This document shows positions 17,834 through 26,583 of a stretch of DNA of 64,000 bases, one piece after another; position 1 is the stretch's first letter, and the number at the start of each line of letters is the position of its first letter. A program made the translations under genes and the position numbers. This DNA is from Nocardioides furvisabuli (lineage in GTDB: Bacteria > Actinomycetota > Actinomycetes > Propionibacteriales > Nocardioidaceae): positions 33,441 through 97,440 of the forward strand of contig NZ_JAIGQB010000013.1 in assembly GCF_021083185.1 (NCBI RefSeq). The letters are read 5' to 3'. The notes under the pieces are model-generated. The model searched no databases and had not been told where the DNA came from. It was given only the letters and a program-made list of their open reading frames with translations.

Positions 17834-18298
17834 TCAGCTGCGGAAGCTGACCGGCTCGCCGAGGTAACGCTCGAGGTCGGCGCGCACGGCGTCGCTGATC
17901 GCCCACGCCGACTGCGCCGCGTGGTCCCACAGGACGTTGACGCACTCCCACACCGCCGCCGGGGCGCCACCCGCCTCGACCCGCAGCTCCGCGGCGACCG
18001 TGAACGACGACCGGCCGACCCGCGTCACCCAGAGCGAGGCCAGGAACGGCTGGTAGGGGACGAACCGCATCTCACCGTGGTACTCGATGGTCTGCGACGC
18101 GACCAGCTCCGAGACCCCGTCCGGCGTGCCGTGCAGCAGGCCGGTCGCCCCCTCGGGCAGGCCCGGCAGGTGCGCGAAGCGCAGGAACTCGTAGCGCGCC
18201 TCGTCGAGCACGCGCACGGCCTCGACGTTGTCGACGTGCCCGGCGAGGTTGATGTCGCGGTAGCGCGCCTGGATCTCGGTGGTGAAGGTCTGGGCCAT
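17834..18298 (-). CDS. Acyl-CoA thioesterase (hotdog fold, YbgC/4HBT-like)
   Basis: A 154-residue single hotdog domain. The start Y-R-D-I-N-L-A-G-H-V-D-N-V (13-25) matches the 4-hydroxybenzoyl-CoA thioesterase-like active site, with Asp, the G-H-V-D-N turn and the following long helix. Such enzymes hydrolyse acyl-CoA thioesters; substrate unknown. It is convergent with the collagen-like gene and divergent from DUF3151. Confidence 0.82.
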   Translation of the reverse strand: MAQTFTTEIQARYRDINLAGHVDNVEAVRVLDEARYEFLRFAHLPGLPEGATGLLHGTPDGVSELVASQTIEYHGEMRFVPYQPFLASLWVTRVGRSSFTVAAELRVEAGGAPAAVWECVNVLWDHAAQSAWAISDAVRADLERYLGEPVSFRS

Positions 18299-18323
18299 GA
18301 CCGAAGTGTGTCGGACGCCCGCC

Positions 18324-18329
18324 TAGGGT
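18324..18329 (+). promoter_or_regulatory. Leaderless-type -10 hexamer of the DUF3151 gene
   Basis: TAGGGT followed by six bases and the ATG at 18336. Confidence 0.6.
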
Positions 18330-18335
18330 TGGGCC

Positions 18336-18758
18336 ATGACCTCCGGACCCTTCGGCGGCGACCTGATGGCCGGTCCCCCGCCCACCCACCTTCCCGCCGA
18401 CCCCGCCGACGCCGAGCTGGCCGGCGGCGAGGCCCCCGCCGCGGTCGTACGCCGCCACCCGGAGTCGCCCGCCGCCTGGGCCGCGATGGCCGCCGAGGCC
18501 CAGCAGGCCGGCGCCGACGACGTCACCGTCTACGCCTACGCCCGCGTCGGCTACCACCGCTCACTCGACCGGCTGCGACGCAACGGCTGGAAGGGCCACG
18601 GACCCGTGCCGTGGGAGCACGAGCCCAACCGCGGCTTCCTGCGCTCGCTCGCCCTGCTCGCGACGGCTGCGCGCGCCATCGGCGAGACGCCCGAGTGGGA
18701 GCGCTGCTCCACCTTCCTCCGCGAATCCAGCCCGGCGGCGGCGGACGAGCTCCTCTGA
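18336..18758 (+). CDS. DUF3151 family protein
   Basis: A 140-residue soluble protein. The conserved block is A-V-V-R-R-H-P-E-S-P-A-A-W-A followed by V-Y-A-Y-A-R-V-G-Y-H-R-S-L-D-R-L-R-R-N-G-W, then G-P-V-P-W and a C-terminal helix; this is the DUF3151 signature, restricted to actinobacteria. It contains a TPR-like pair of helices but its function is not established. Confidence 0.82.
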   Translation: MTSGPFGGDLMAGPPPTHLPADPADAELAGGEAPAAVVRRHPESPAAWAAMAAEAQQAGADDVTVYAYARVGYHRSLDRLRRNGWKGHGPVPWEHEPNRGFLRSLALLATAARAIGETPEWERCSTFLRESSPAAADELL

Positions 18759-18792
18759 CCGCTCGTCGCGGCAGATCGACCGCTGGTCGAGC

Positions 18793-18810
18793 CACCCCGA
18801 CGGAGGGGTG
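18793..18810. terminator. Hairpin after DUF3151
   Basis: CACCCC and GGGGTG form a 6-bp stem over a 6-base loop, 34 bases after the DUF3151 stop. The preceding GCTGGTCGAG resembles the end of the interspersed repeat described at 54164. Confidence 0.4.
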
Positions 18811-18829
18811 ACGCGCGTCGCCGCGCCGG

Positions 18830-18835
18830 TAAGGT
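18830..18835 (+). promoter_or_regulatory. Leaderless-type -10 hexamer of the DUF3311 gene
   Basis: TAAGGT followed by seven bases and the GTG at 18843. Confidence 0.55.
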
Positions 18836-18842
18836 CTCGCGG

Positions 18843-19130
18843 GTGAATTCCGGGAACACACCTCTGCAGTCGCGCCCTGAAGACCCGGGCGTCCCCCCGA
18901 CCGACAAGGGCAAGATGGCGCTCGCCGCCGTCCTGCTCCTCATCCCCATCGTCGTGCTCCTCTGGGTGCCGCACTACGCGAAGGTCGAGCCGACGCTGCT
19001 CGGCTTCCCGTTCTTCTTCTGGTACCAGTTCCTCTGGGTCTTCATCTGCTCCGCCCTGACCTGGACGGCGTACAAGCTCACGCTGTCGGCCCGCGGCAAG
19101 ACCACGCACAAGGTGGGTGGGGACCGATGA
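18843..19130 (+). CDS. DUF3311 membrane protein, symporter partner
   Basis: A 95-residue protein with two transmembrane helices (about residues 26-44 and 54-76). The P-F-F-F-W-Y-Q segment between them is the DUF3311 signature. DUF3311 genes almost always precede a sodium:solute symporter gene, as here, and the start codon of the symporter overlaps its stop (ATGA). It is presumably a small accessory subunit that helps assemble or regulate the transporter. GTG start with a leaderless-type promoter. Confidence 0.85.
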   Translation: MNSGNTPLQSRPEDPGVPPTDKGKMALAAVLLLIPIVVLLWVPHYAKVEPTLLGFPFFFWYQFLWVFICSALTWTAYKLTLSARGKTTHKVGGDR

Positions 19131-20845
19131 CGCCGCAGCTGACCGTGATGGCCGCCGAGACCGACGGCATCAACGGCGTCGCGCTCTCGGTCCTCATCGC
19201 CCTCTTCGCCCTGGTGACCGTCGCCGGCTTCATGGCCACCCGCTTCATGCGCGCGGACTCGATGGAGTCGCTCGAGGAGTGGGGCCTGGGCGGTCGCAAG
19301 TTCGGCACCTGGATCACGTGGTTCCTGCTCGGCGGCGACCTCTACACGGCGTACACCTTCGTCGCCGTCCCGGCCGCGATGTTCGCGACCGGTGCGGTCG
19401 CCGGATTCTTCGCCGTGCCCTACACGATCGTGCTCTACCCGATCATCTTCATCTTCATGGCGCGGCTGTGGTCGGTGAGCCACCGCCACGGCTACGTCAC
19501 GACGGCCGACTTCGTGCGCGGCAGGTACGACGACCGGGGGCTGTCCCTCGCCGTCGCGGTCACCGGCTTCGTGGCCACCATGCCCTACATCGCGCTCCAG
19601 CTCGTCGGCATCCAGGCGGTGCTGGAGGTGGCCGGGCTCGGCGGCGGCGACAACATCGTCCAGAAGGACGCGCCGCTCTTCATCGCCTTCGCGCTGCTCG
19701 CGGCCTACACCTACTCCAGCGGCCTGCGGGCTCCGGCGGTCATCGCCTTCGTCAAGGACATCCTGATCTACCTCGTGATCATCGTGGCGATCGTCTACCT
19801 GCCCGGCCAGGTCGGCGGCTGGGACGCGATCTTCGGCGCGGCCGAGGACAAGATGGCCGCCACCAACGAGGCGACCGGCGGCCCCACCGGATCGTTCATC
19901 CCCGGCGCCGGCCAGGGCTGGGCGTACGCCACCCTGGCGCTGGGCTCCGCGCTGGCGCTGTTCATGTACCCGCACTCGATCACCGCGTCACTGTCGTCGA
20001 ACTCCCGCAACACGATCCGTCGCAACGCCGCCATCCTGCCGGCGTACTCCTTCGTGCTCGGCCTGCTGGCCCTGCTCGGCTGGGTCGCGATCGCTGCGGG
20101 CACGCAGCCGATCGGCCTCGACGGCGAGCCCAACGCGCAGCTGGTGATCCCGCAGCTGTTCGAGGACATGTTCCCGGCGTGGTTCGCCGGGGTCGCCTTC
20201 GCCGCGATCGCGATCGGCGCGCTCGTGCCGGCCGCCATCATGTCGATCGCCGCGGCCAACACGTTCAGCCGCAACATCTACAAGGAGTGGCTCAAGAAGG
20301 ACGCCACCCCCGCGCAGGAGGCCAAGGTCTCCAAGCTGATGTCGCTGCTGGTGAAGGCGTTCGCGCTGATCTTCGTGCTCACCCTCGACAAGCAGAACGC
20401 GATCAACTTCCAGCTCCTCGGCGGCATCTGGATGCTCCAGACCTTCCCGGTGATCGTGTTCAGCCTCTTCACGCGGTGGTTCCACCGCTACGGCCTGCTC
20501 GTCGGCTGGGCCGTCGGCATGGTCTACGGCACCGTCGGGGCCTACAACGTGAAGAACCCGGTCACCGGGAAGGCCTTCGGCGGCTCGCTCGACAACATCC
20601 CCGGCATCGGCGAGATGGGCTACATCGCGATGACGGCCTTCGTCATCAACGTGGCCGTCGCGACCGTGCTGACGGTGGCGCTGCGGGCGGCGAACGTGTC
20701 CAACGGTCGCGACGAGACGATCCCGTTCGACTACTTCGCCGACGCCGACGACCCGCGGGTGCAGAAGGACCTCGTGGAGCACAGCTCGCACGAGATGCCG
20801 TACGGCGACCCGGACGACATCGCGGGGAACGCACCGGCGCGCTGA
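19127..20845 (+). CDS. Sodium:solute symporter (SSS family), monocarboxylate/acetate type
   Basis: A 572-residue membrane carrier with about 13 transmembrane helices. Family marks include G-G-R-K-F-G-T-W-I-T-W near the N-terminus, Y-V-T-T-A-D-F-V-R-G-R-Y, M-Y-P-H-S-I-T-A-S-L-S and P-A-A-I-M-S-I-A-A-A-N-T-F-S-R-N. Of SSS proteins it most resembles the MctC/ActP-like carriers for short monocarboxylates (acetate, propionate, pyruvate), and the DUF3311 partner supports that subgroup. Actual substrate is inferred. Confidence 0.85.
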   Translation: MTPQLTVMAAETDGINGVALSVLIALFALVTVAGFMATRFMRADSMESLEEWGLGGRKFGTWITWFLLGGDLYTAYTFVAVPAAMFATGAVAGFFAVPYTIVLYPIIFIFMARLWSVSHRHGYVTTADFVRGRYDDRGLSLAVAVTGFVATMPYIALQLVGIQAVLEVAGLGGGDNIVQKDAPLFIAFALLAAYTYSSGLRAPAVIAFVKDILIYLVIIVAIVYLPGQVGGWDAIFGAAEDKMAATNEATGGPTGSFIPGAGQGWAYATLALGSALALFMYPHSITASLSSNSRNTIRRNAAILPAYSFVLGLLALLGWVAIAAGTQPIGLDGEPNAQLVIPQLFEDMFPAWFAGVAFAAIAIGALVPAAIMSIAAANTFSRNIYKEWLKKDATPAQEAKVSKLMSLLVKAFALIFVLTLDKQNAINFQLLGGIWMLQTFPVIVFSLFTRWFHRYGLLVGWAVGMVYGTVGAYNVKNPVTGKAFGGSLDNIPGIGEMGYIAMTAFVINVAVATVLTVALRAANVSNGRDETIPFDYFADADDPRVQKDLVEHSSHEMPYGDPDDIAGNAPAR

Positions 20846-20878
20846 CAGCAGCTCCTCCGGTGGGCGTGACCTGACGCA

Positions 20879-20911
20879 GGGCGCCGCGTTGTTCCGGTCA
20901 ACGCGGCGCCC
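20879..20911. terminator. Strong hairpin after the symporter
   Basis: A perfect 13-bp stem, GGGCGCCGCGTTG with CAACGCGGCGCCC, over a 7-base loop, 33 bases after the symporter stop. No T-tract, as usual in GC-rich actinobacteria. Confidence 0.75.
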
Positions 20912-20943
20912 CTCAGCCGCCGCACACGCCCCCGGAGGAACTC

Positions 20944-23070
20944 ATGCGCACTCACCCGTCCCGGTTCCGGAAGGCGTCGACGCTGGCCGCACTCGCGGCC
21001 TCGACGCTCGCCCTCACCGTCGCAGCCCTCACCGTCCCGTCCGCCGCCCAGGACCCGCTCACCTCCGCGACCGAGCTGTTCGCCCCGCGGCTGGTCACGG
21101 TGGACACCCCGACCCGTGCCGACAAGTCGCGGCTCCAGGCACTCGGCCTCGACCTCACCGAGCACGCCGGTCACGACTACGTCGAGATCGTGCTCCACAC
21201 CGTCGCCGACCGTGACGCCCTGCGGGCAGCCGGCTTCACGTGGGACGTGCGGATCCCCGACCTGCTGCGTCGCGAGGCCGAGATCAACCGACTCGACGAC
21301 CTCTTCGCGGCCACCCGGCTGCGCACGGCGCTGCCCTCGGGCCGCGACGCCTACCGCAGCCTGGCCGACTACAACTCCGAGATGAAGGCCATGGCCCAGG
21401 CCAACCCCGGCCTGGTCAGGCTGCTGACGCTGCCCGAGAAGACCCTGGACGGGCGGACGGTCCACGGCGTCGAGATCGCGACGGACGTCGCGGCCCGTGA
21501 CGGTCGACCCACCTTCGCGATGTTCGGCGTGCACCACGCCCGCGAGTGGCCCTCGGGCGAGCACGCGATGGAGTTCGCCGTCGACCTCGTCAAGGGCGCC
21601 CGCGCCGGCGACCCGCGCATCCGCAGCCTTCTCGACCGCGGCCGCATGGTGGTGGTGCCGGTGGTGAACCCCGACGGCTTCCACCTCTCCTTCACCGACG
21701 GCCAGCTGGTCGACCTGCGCGAGCTCGACGGCGGCGGCACCGCCTCGATCCTCGGCACCCCCGGCAACGCCTACAAGCGCAAGAACTGCCGGGTCGTCGA
21801 CGGCCAGGACACCCCCGACGGCACGTGCGCCGCCTTCAGCCTGACCAGCCCCGGCGGCTTCCTCGTCGGCACCGACCTCAACCGCAACTACGGCGGGCTG
21901 TGGGGCGGGCCCGGCGCCTCGGACCTCTTCGCCGACCCGACCTACCGCGGCGCCGAGCCGTTCTCGGAGCCGGAGACCCGCAACGTGCGCGACCTGATCT
22001 CCTCGCGGCAGGTCACGATGATGATCTCCAACCACACCTTCTCCAACCTGGTGCTGCGGCCCAACGGCGTGAACCCGACGACGATCGGTGCCGACGGGCT
22101 GCCGGTGGGCGACGCCCCCGACGAGGAGGCGATGAAGAAGGTCGGCGCGCGGATGACCGCGCAGAACGGCTATGCCAACATCCACGGCTGGGAGCTCTAC
22201 GACACGACCGGCACCACCGAGGACTGGTCCTACAACGCCACCGGCGGCTACGGCTACACCTTCGAGATCGGCCCCGACGAGTTCCACCCGCCCTTCGCCC
22301 AGGTGGTCGACGAGTACCTCGGAGCAGGCGCGTACGCCGGCAAGGGCAACCGCGAGGCGTACCTCATCGCCTTCGAGGAGGCCATCGACCGCGGCAGCCA
22401 CGCGGTCATCTCGGGCAAGGCCCCCGCGGGCGCGACGCTGCGGCTGCGCAAGGAGTTCTCCACGCCCACCTGGAGCCCCGAGAACGACTTCACCGACTCC
22501 CTCGAGAGCTCGATGGTCACTGGTGCCAAGACCTTCAGCTGGGACGTCAACCAGTCCACCCGCCCGGCGGTCCAGGCACGCCTGGTCAAGCTGCTCGCGG
22601 AGGAGCCGACCCGCAGCGAGACCTTCACCGGCACCGTCGCACCGGGGACCTCGGTGGACCACGAGCTCGTCGTGACCGAGACCGACCAGGAGATCCTGCA
22701 CGTCGACCTCGACTGGCCGACGCCGGACGACCTCGACCTGGAGGTCTACCGCAAGGAGGCCGACGGCTCGCTGACCGAGGTCGGCGGCTCGGGGAACTTC
22801 GTGGGCGACAAGGAGCGGGCGACGATCAACGCCCCCACGCCGGGCACCTACGTCCTGCGGGTGGTGAACTTCGCGTCGGTGACACCGACCTACACGCTCA
22901 CCGCGGCCCTGTACGACGCGACGGAGCAGCTCACCGCTCCGCTGGTCGAGGCCTGGACCCTGACGTGCGAGAAGGACGGGCAGGTCCTGCAGACCGTGCC
23001 GGTCGTGGTCGAGCGCGGTCAGCAGGTGAGGGTCGACCTCAAGGAGTGCTCGCGGCGCTGGGGCCGCTGA
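20944..23070 (+). CDS. Secreted zinc carboxypeptidase, M14 family, with C-terminal beta domain
   Basis: A 708-residue exported metallopeptidase. A signal peptide (residues 1-38, ending A-L-T-V-P-S-A-A) leads to a short pro-region and the M14 catalytic domain. Zinc ligands are in F-G-V-H-H-A-R-E (193-200; the H-x-x-E motif) and in the S-N-H-T-F-S region. Substrate arginine/asparagine residues lie in T-D-L-N-R-N-Y-G, and the catalytic glutamate in Y-T-F-E-I-G-P. Residues about 560-690 form a jelly-roll or pre-peptidase C-terminal domain, probably for binding. It resembles carboxypeptidase T-like enzymes. Well preserved and likely active outside the cell. Confidence 0.88.
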   Translation: MRTHPSRFRKASTLAALAASTLALTVAALTVPSAAQDPLTSATELFAPRLVTVDTPTRADKSRLQALGLDLTEHAGHDYVEIVLHTVADRDALRAAGFTWDVRIPDLLRREAEINRLDDLFAATRLRTALPSGRDAYRSLADYNSEMKAMAQANPGLVRLLTLPEKTLDGRTVHGVEIATDVAARDGRPTFAMFGVHHAREWPSGEHAMEFAVDLVKGARAGDPRIRSLLDRGRMVVVPVVNPDGFHLSFTDGQLVDLRELDGGGTASILGTPGNAYKRKNCRVVDGQDTPDGTCAAFSLTSPGGFLVGTDLNRNYGGLWGGPGASDLFADPTYRGAEPFSEPETRNVRDLISSRQVTMMISNHTFSNLVLRPNGVNPTTIGADGLPVGDAPDEEAMKKVGARMTAQNGYANIHGWELYDTTGTTEDWSYNATGGYGYTFEIGPDEFHPPFAQVVDEYLGAGAYAGKGNREAYLIAFEEAIDRGSHAVISGKAPAGATLRLRKEFSTPTWSPENDFTDSLESSMVTGAKTFSWDVNQSTRPAVQARLVKLLAEEPTRSETFTGTVAPGTSVDHELVVTETDQEILHVDLDWPTPDDLDLEVYRKEADGSLTEVGGSGNFVGDKERATINAPTPGTYVLRVVNFASVTPTYTLTAALYDATEQLTAPLVEAWTLTCEKDGQVLQTVPVVVERGQQVRVDLKECSRRWGR

Positions 23071-23085
23071 CCGGCCCGGACCGCA

Positions 23086-23123
23086 CGACGCCCGCCCTGC
23101 TCGTAGGAGCAGGGCGGGCGTCG
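23086..23123. terminator. Bidirectional terminator between the M14 peptidase and fba
   Basis: A 17-bp perfect stem (23086-23102 with 23107-23123) over the 4-base loop GTAG, lying between convergent genes. This is the strongest hairpin in the window. Confidence 0.85.
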
Positions 23124-23139
23124 TCGTGCCGGGCGTGGG

Positions 23140-24174
23140 TCAGCCGGCGAGCGACGTCCCCGCGGAGCGCAGGTTCTGGCAGGCCTCCACGATGCGCTCG
23201 GCCATGCCGGCCTCGGCTGCCTTGCCCCAGGCGCGCGGGTCGTACTGCTTCTTGTTGCCGACCTCGCCGTCGACCTTCAGCACGCCGTCGTAGTGGGCGA
23301 ACATGTGCGCCGCGACCGGGCGGGTGAAGGCGTACTGGGTGTCGGTGTCGACGTTCATCTTGATCACGCCGAAGTCGACCGCGTCGCTGATCTCCTGCGC
23401 GGACGAGCCGGAGCCGCCGTGGAAGACCAGGTCGAACGGGCGGGCGTCGGAGCCCAGGCCGAGCTCGGAAGCGGCTGCCTCCTGCGCGGTCTTGAGGATC
23501 TCCGGGCGCAGCTTGACGTTGCCGGGCTTGTAGACGCCGTGCACGTTGCCGAAGGTCAGCGCCGTCATGTAGCGACCGCGCTCGCCGGCGCCGAGCGCCT
23601 TGACCGTGGCGATCGCGTCCTCGGGCGTGGTGTAGAGCTGGTCGTTGATCTCGTTGGCCACGCCGTCCTCCTCACCGCCGACGACACCGACCTCGATCTC
23701 GAGGATGATCTGGGCCGCGGCGCACTTGGCGAGCAGCTCCTCGGCGATCTGGAGGTTCTCCTCCAGCGGCACCGCGGAGCCGTCCCACATGTGCGACTGG
23801 AAGAGCGGGGCCTCGCCGCGCGCGACGCGCTCGGCGGAGATGTCGAGCAGCGGGCGGACGAAGCCGTCGAGCTTGTCCTTGGGGCAGTGGTCGGTGTGCA
23901 GCGCGATGTTGACGGGGTAGTTCTTCGCGACCTCGGCGGCATAGGCGGCGAAGGCCACCGAGCCGGACACCATGTCCTTCACGGACGGGCCGGAGAGGTA
24001 CTCCGCGCCGCCCGTGGACACCTGGATGATGCCGTCGGAGCCGGCGTCGGCGAAGCCCTTGAGCGCGGCGTTGAGCGTCTGGGAGGACGACACGTTGATG
24101 GCCGGGTAGGCGAAGGACTTGGCCTTCGCGGCGTCCAGCATCTGCGCGTAGACCTCGGGGGTGGCGATGGGCAT
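23140..24174 (-). CDS. fba: Fructose-bisphosphate aldolase, class II
   Basis: Zinc-dependent aldolase of glycolysis and gluconeogenesis: splits fructose-1,6-bisphosphate to dihydroxyacetone phosphate and glyceraldehyde-3-phosphate. In the 344 residues, zinc ligands and signature lie in A-L-H-T-D-H-C-P-K (91-99), G-V-V-G-G-E-E-D-G, and T-F-G-N-V-H-G; the phosphate-binding F-H-G-G-S-G-S-S and the N-V-D-T-D-T-Q motif follow. Length is normal for the class IIA type. ATG preceded by AGGAG; promoter with TAGGGT at 24214-24219 gives a short leader. Confidence 0.96.
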   Translation of the reverse strand: MPIATPEVYAQMLDAAKAKSFAYPAINVSSSQTLNAALKGFADAGSDGIIQVSTGGAEYLSGPSVKDMVSGSVAFAAYAAEVAKNYPVNIALHTDHCPKDKLDGFVRPLLDISAERVARGEAPLFQSHMWDGSAVPLEENLQIAEELLAKCAAAQIILEIEVGVVGGEEDGVANEINDQLYTTPEDAIATVKALGAGERGRYMTALTFGNVHGVYKPGNVKLRPEILKTAQEAAASELGLGSDARPFDLVFHGGSGSSAQEISDAVDFGVIKMNVDTDTQYAFTRPVAAHMFAHYDGVLKVDGEVGNKKQYDPRAWGKAAEAGMAERIVEACQNLRSAGTSLAG

Positions 24175-24213
24175 CGGCGGTTCTCCTCAGAAGGGGTCCT
24201 ACAGGCACTCCCA

Positions 24214-24219
24214 ACCCTA
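24214..24219 (-). promoter_or_regulatory. Candidate -10 element of fba
   Basis: TAGGGT on the minus strand, 39 bases before the fba ATG, leaving room for the observed AGGAG ribosome site. This gives a leadered version of the same hexamer. Confidence 0.45.
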
Positions 24220-24333
24220 GTGGCTACTGGTGGGTCCGAAATCCTGCGAGCTCCCGTCTCACCACGTGACAACCGTTCGGTGCCACCGCTCCGTCTCCAC
24301 GGCTGGCACACTCACCCGCAGGGGGAACACTCG

Positions 24334-25263
24334 ATGAGCACGGAGATCGACTGGCAGCGCGAGCTCGACAGCTCGTTCGGGGACGGCCGCGACGTCCCTG
24401 CGGGCCACTACGTCGCGGCTGGCAGGAGCGCCGTACGCCGTCGGCGGGCGGCGGCGGCCGTCATCATCTCGGCCGCCGTGGTGCTCGTCGGTGGCGTGGT
24501 CTGGTCGACCAGCCCGGGCAGCACGCCCCGCAGCGAGGCGCCGCTGGCCACCCAGGGCCCAGCCCCCGACCGGAGCGCGGGAGGGTCCGACGCCGAGACC
24601 AGGCGCGAGCGGCGGCTGGGGCCGGAGGAGCTGCAGTCGACCGCTGACCAGCAGACGGGGCTGGACGTCGATTTCGTCGGCAACCCCGCCACGCTCACCG
24701 ACGACGGACTGGTGCTCGCGCCCGGTGCCGGGCCGGTGCTGCAGAGCGTCGCCGACCCCATGGATCAGCCCGCCCGCGCGGGCCGGTCGTCGATCGGTCT
24801 GCGCGTGATGTTCGAGGGGGAGGAGAAGTACTCGCTCGTCACCTACGACAACGGGTCCACCTCGCTCCACACCGAGCCGGCGACCGGAAACTTCGCGGGA
24901 TGGCTGGCCGACAAGGTGAGGATCGAGCGCTCCCTCGACCTGGGGACCGATGACTCTCCTGCGGACGTGACCGCGACCCCGGACGCGTGGCTCAAGCTGG
25001 CCCCGGCCGGCACGATCGCGTCCGCGTCCCCGTTCGTCGCCGTGCGGGAGACCCGCGAGGTCGACCTGGGGGGCGGCTTCGCGCTGGAGTCCGACCGCAC
25101 CGGAGTTGCCCGGTTGCAGGTGACCGGCCTGTCGGAATACGTCGCGTGGCGCGTGGTGGACGACGAGCTCGAGGTGGTCCACGCCGGCGGTCGCTTCGAG
25201 TCCCTCGACGCCTTCGTCGAGTGGGCACGCCGGCAGTACGCCTCCGGCGAGGGCATGCGATGA
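24334..25263 (+). CDS. Single-pass membrane protein paired with sigma factor (possible anti-sigma)
   Basis: A 309-residue protein: cytoplasmic stretch (1-33), one transmembrane helix (about 37-55, A-A-A-V-I-I-S-A-A-V-V-L-V-G-G-V-V), and a long external domain with no recognisable family. The gene overlaps the sigma factor gene by ATGA, which ties the two functionally. Its membrane topology fits an anti-sigma factor, but no zinc-binding ZAS motif (H-x-x-x-C-x-x-C) is present, and it precedes the sigma gene rather than following it. Role inferred from context only. Confidence 0.6.
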   Translation: MSTEIDWQRELDSSFGDGRDVPAGHYVAAGRSAVRRRRAAAAVIISAAVVLVGGVVWSTSPGSTPRSEAPLATQGPAPDRSAGGSDAETRRERRLGPEELQSTADQQTGLDVDFVGNPATLTDDGLVLAPGAGPVLQSVADPMDQPARAGRSSIGLRVMFEGEEKYSLVTYDNGSTSLHTEPATGNFAGWLADKVRIERSLDLGTDDSPADVTATPDAWLKLAPAGTIASASPFVAVRETREVDLGGGFALESDRTGVARLQVTGLSEYVAWRVVDDELEVVHAGGRFESLDAFVEWARRQYASGEGMR

Positions 25264-25757
25264 GGAGCACGGACCGCGACGCAGCCTTCAGCGAGTTCGT
25301 CGCCGCCCGCCAGGCTCGCCTGCGCCGCATCGCCTACGCGCTCTGCGGCGACTGGCACCGCGCCGACGACCTGCTGCAGACCGCCCTGACCAAGCTGTAC
25401 GTCGCCTGGCCGCGCATCCGCCACGAGGGGAACGAGGAGGCCTACGTCCGCCAGATCATGGTGCGGGCCAACATCGACGAGTCCCGTCGGCCGTGGCGGC
25501 GCGAGCGACCCAGCGAGCACCTGCCCGAGGTGGCCGCCCACGGGCCGACCTCGACCGAGGAGCGCTCGGCGCTCTTCGAAGCGCTGCAGGCGCTCCCCGA
25601 GCAGCAGCGCAAGGTGGTCGTGCTGCGCCACTGGCTCGGGTTGTCGGTGCGCGAGACGGCCGCTGAGCTCGGCATTGTGGAGGGCACGGTCAAGAGCCAC
25701 AGCAGCCGTGGCCTGGCGGCCCTCGAGGCGGTGCTGGCGCCGCAGCGGTACGCCTGA
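25260..25757 (+). CDS. RNA polymerase sigma factor, SigE-type ECF subfamily
   Basis: A 165-residue ECF sigma factor. Region 2 (residues about 10-75) includes L-R-R-I-A-Y-A-L-C-G-D-W-H-R-A-D-D-L-L-Q, and region 4 (about 105-155) includes A-L-P-E-Q-Q-R-K-V-V-V-L-R-H-W, followed by the DNA-contacting helix G-I-V-E-G-T-V-K-S-H. The exact form A-L-C-G-D-W-H-x-A-D-D-L-x-Q is typical of the actinobacterial SigE-family ECF group. It is coupled to the preceding membrane protein gene. Confidence 0.88.
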   Translation: MRSTDRDAAFSEFVAARQARLRRIAYALCGDWHRADDLLQTALTKLYVAWPRIRHEGNEEAYVRQIMVRANIDESRRPWRRERPSEHLPEVAAHGPTSTEERSALFEALQALPEQQRKVVVLRHWLGLSVRETAAELGIVEGTVKSHSSRGLAALEAVLAPQRYA

Positions 25758-25832
25758 GGGGGGAGGCAAACTGCACCCGCACGGGTATGGCGTCCGCGCG
25801 GCGTCAGGCCTAGGTTGACGCTCACGAGGACC

Positions 25833-25879
25833 CGCGGTCGGGTCCGGGGTGCCGTGGGGACATCCCGGCCCCGGCCGCG
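25833..25879. terminator. Hairpin between the sigma factor and TrmH-type genes
   Basis: Arms 25833-25848 and 25864-25879 pair over 16 positions with one mismatch and one G-U pair and a 15-base loop, between convergent genes. Confidence 0.6.
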
Positions 25880-25894
25880 CTCGGCCCGGCAGCG

Positions 25895-26578
25895 CTAGCC
25901 GCGCCAGGCGTCGGCGCTGCCGAGGTCGGCGTACGCCCTGACCCAGCTGTGCATGGCGATGGCCGCGGCCGAGCTGGCGTTGATGGAGCGGGTGGAGCCG
26001 AACTGCGCGATCGAGAAGGTCCCGTCGCAGACCTCGCGCGCCGACTCGGACAGGCCCGGTCCCTCCTGGCCGAAGAGGAAGCAGACCCGGCGCGGCAGCT
26101 CCATCGTCTCGAGGTGCTCGCTGCCCGGGAGGTTGTCGATGCCGAGCAGGCGCACGGGGTGCTCGAGCCCGTGGAGGTACGCCGCCAGCGCGGCGGCGTC
26201 GGGGTGGTGGCGCACGTGCTGGTAGCGGTCGGTCACCATCGCGCCGCGCCGGTTCCAGCGTCGGTTGCCGACGATGTGGACCTCCGCGGCGAGGAAGGCG
26301 TTGGCGGTGCGCACGATCGTGCCGATGTTGAAGTCGTGCTGCCAGTTCTCGATCGCGACGTGGAAGCCGTGCCGGCGCGTGTCGAGGTCGGCGACGATGG
26401 CCTCCATCGTCCAGTAGCGGTAGCGGTCGACGACGTTGCGTCGGTCGCCGTCGCGCAGCAGGTCGGGGTCCCACTGCCCGCCCTGGGGCCACGGGCCCTC
26501 CCACGGACCGACGCCCACCTCGGGTGCACCGTGGGGCATCGGGTCGTAGGGCGCCCGCTGCTGCGGCTCCTCACCCAC
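25895..26578 (-). CDS. TrmH/SpoU family RNA 2'-O-methyltransferase
   Basis: A 227-residue SPOUT-class methyltransferase, expected to methylate a ribose 2'-OH in tRNA or rRNA. The three SPOUT motifs are recognisable: motif 1 in N-I-G-T-I-V-R-T-A-N-A-F, motif 2 in F-L-F-G-Q-E-G-P-G-L, and motif 3 in I-A-Q-F-G-S-T-R-S-I-N-A-S. The trefoil knot residues are intact. The N-terminal 50 residues are Pro-rich and specific to relatives. GTG at 26578 is the first start after the DedA stop, 5 bases away, so the two genes likely form an operon. Target nucleotide unknown. Confidence 0.82.
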   Translation of the reverse strand: MGEEPQQRAPYDPMPHGAPEVGVGPWEGPWPQGGQWDPDLLRDGDRRNVVDRYRYWTMEAIVADLDTRRHGFHVAIENWQHDFNIGTIVRTANAFLAAEVHIVGNRRWNRRGAMVTDRYQHVRHHPDAAALAAYLHGLEHPVRLLGIDNLPGSEHLETMELPRRVCFLFGQEGPGLSESAREVCDGTFSIAQFGSTRSINASSAAAIAMHSWVRAYADLGSADAWRG

Positions 26579-26583
26579 GGCGG

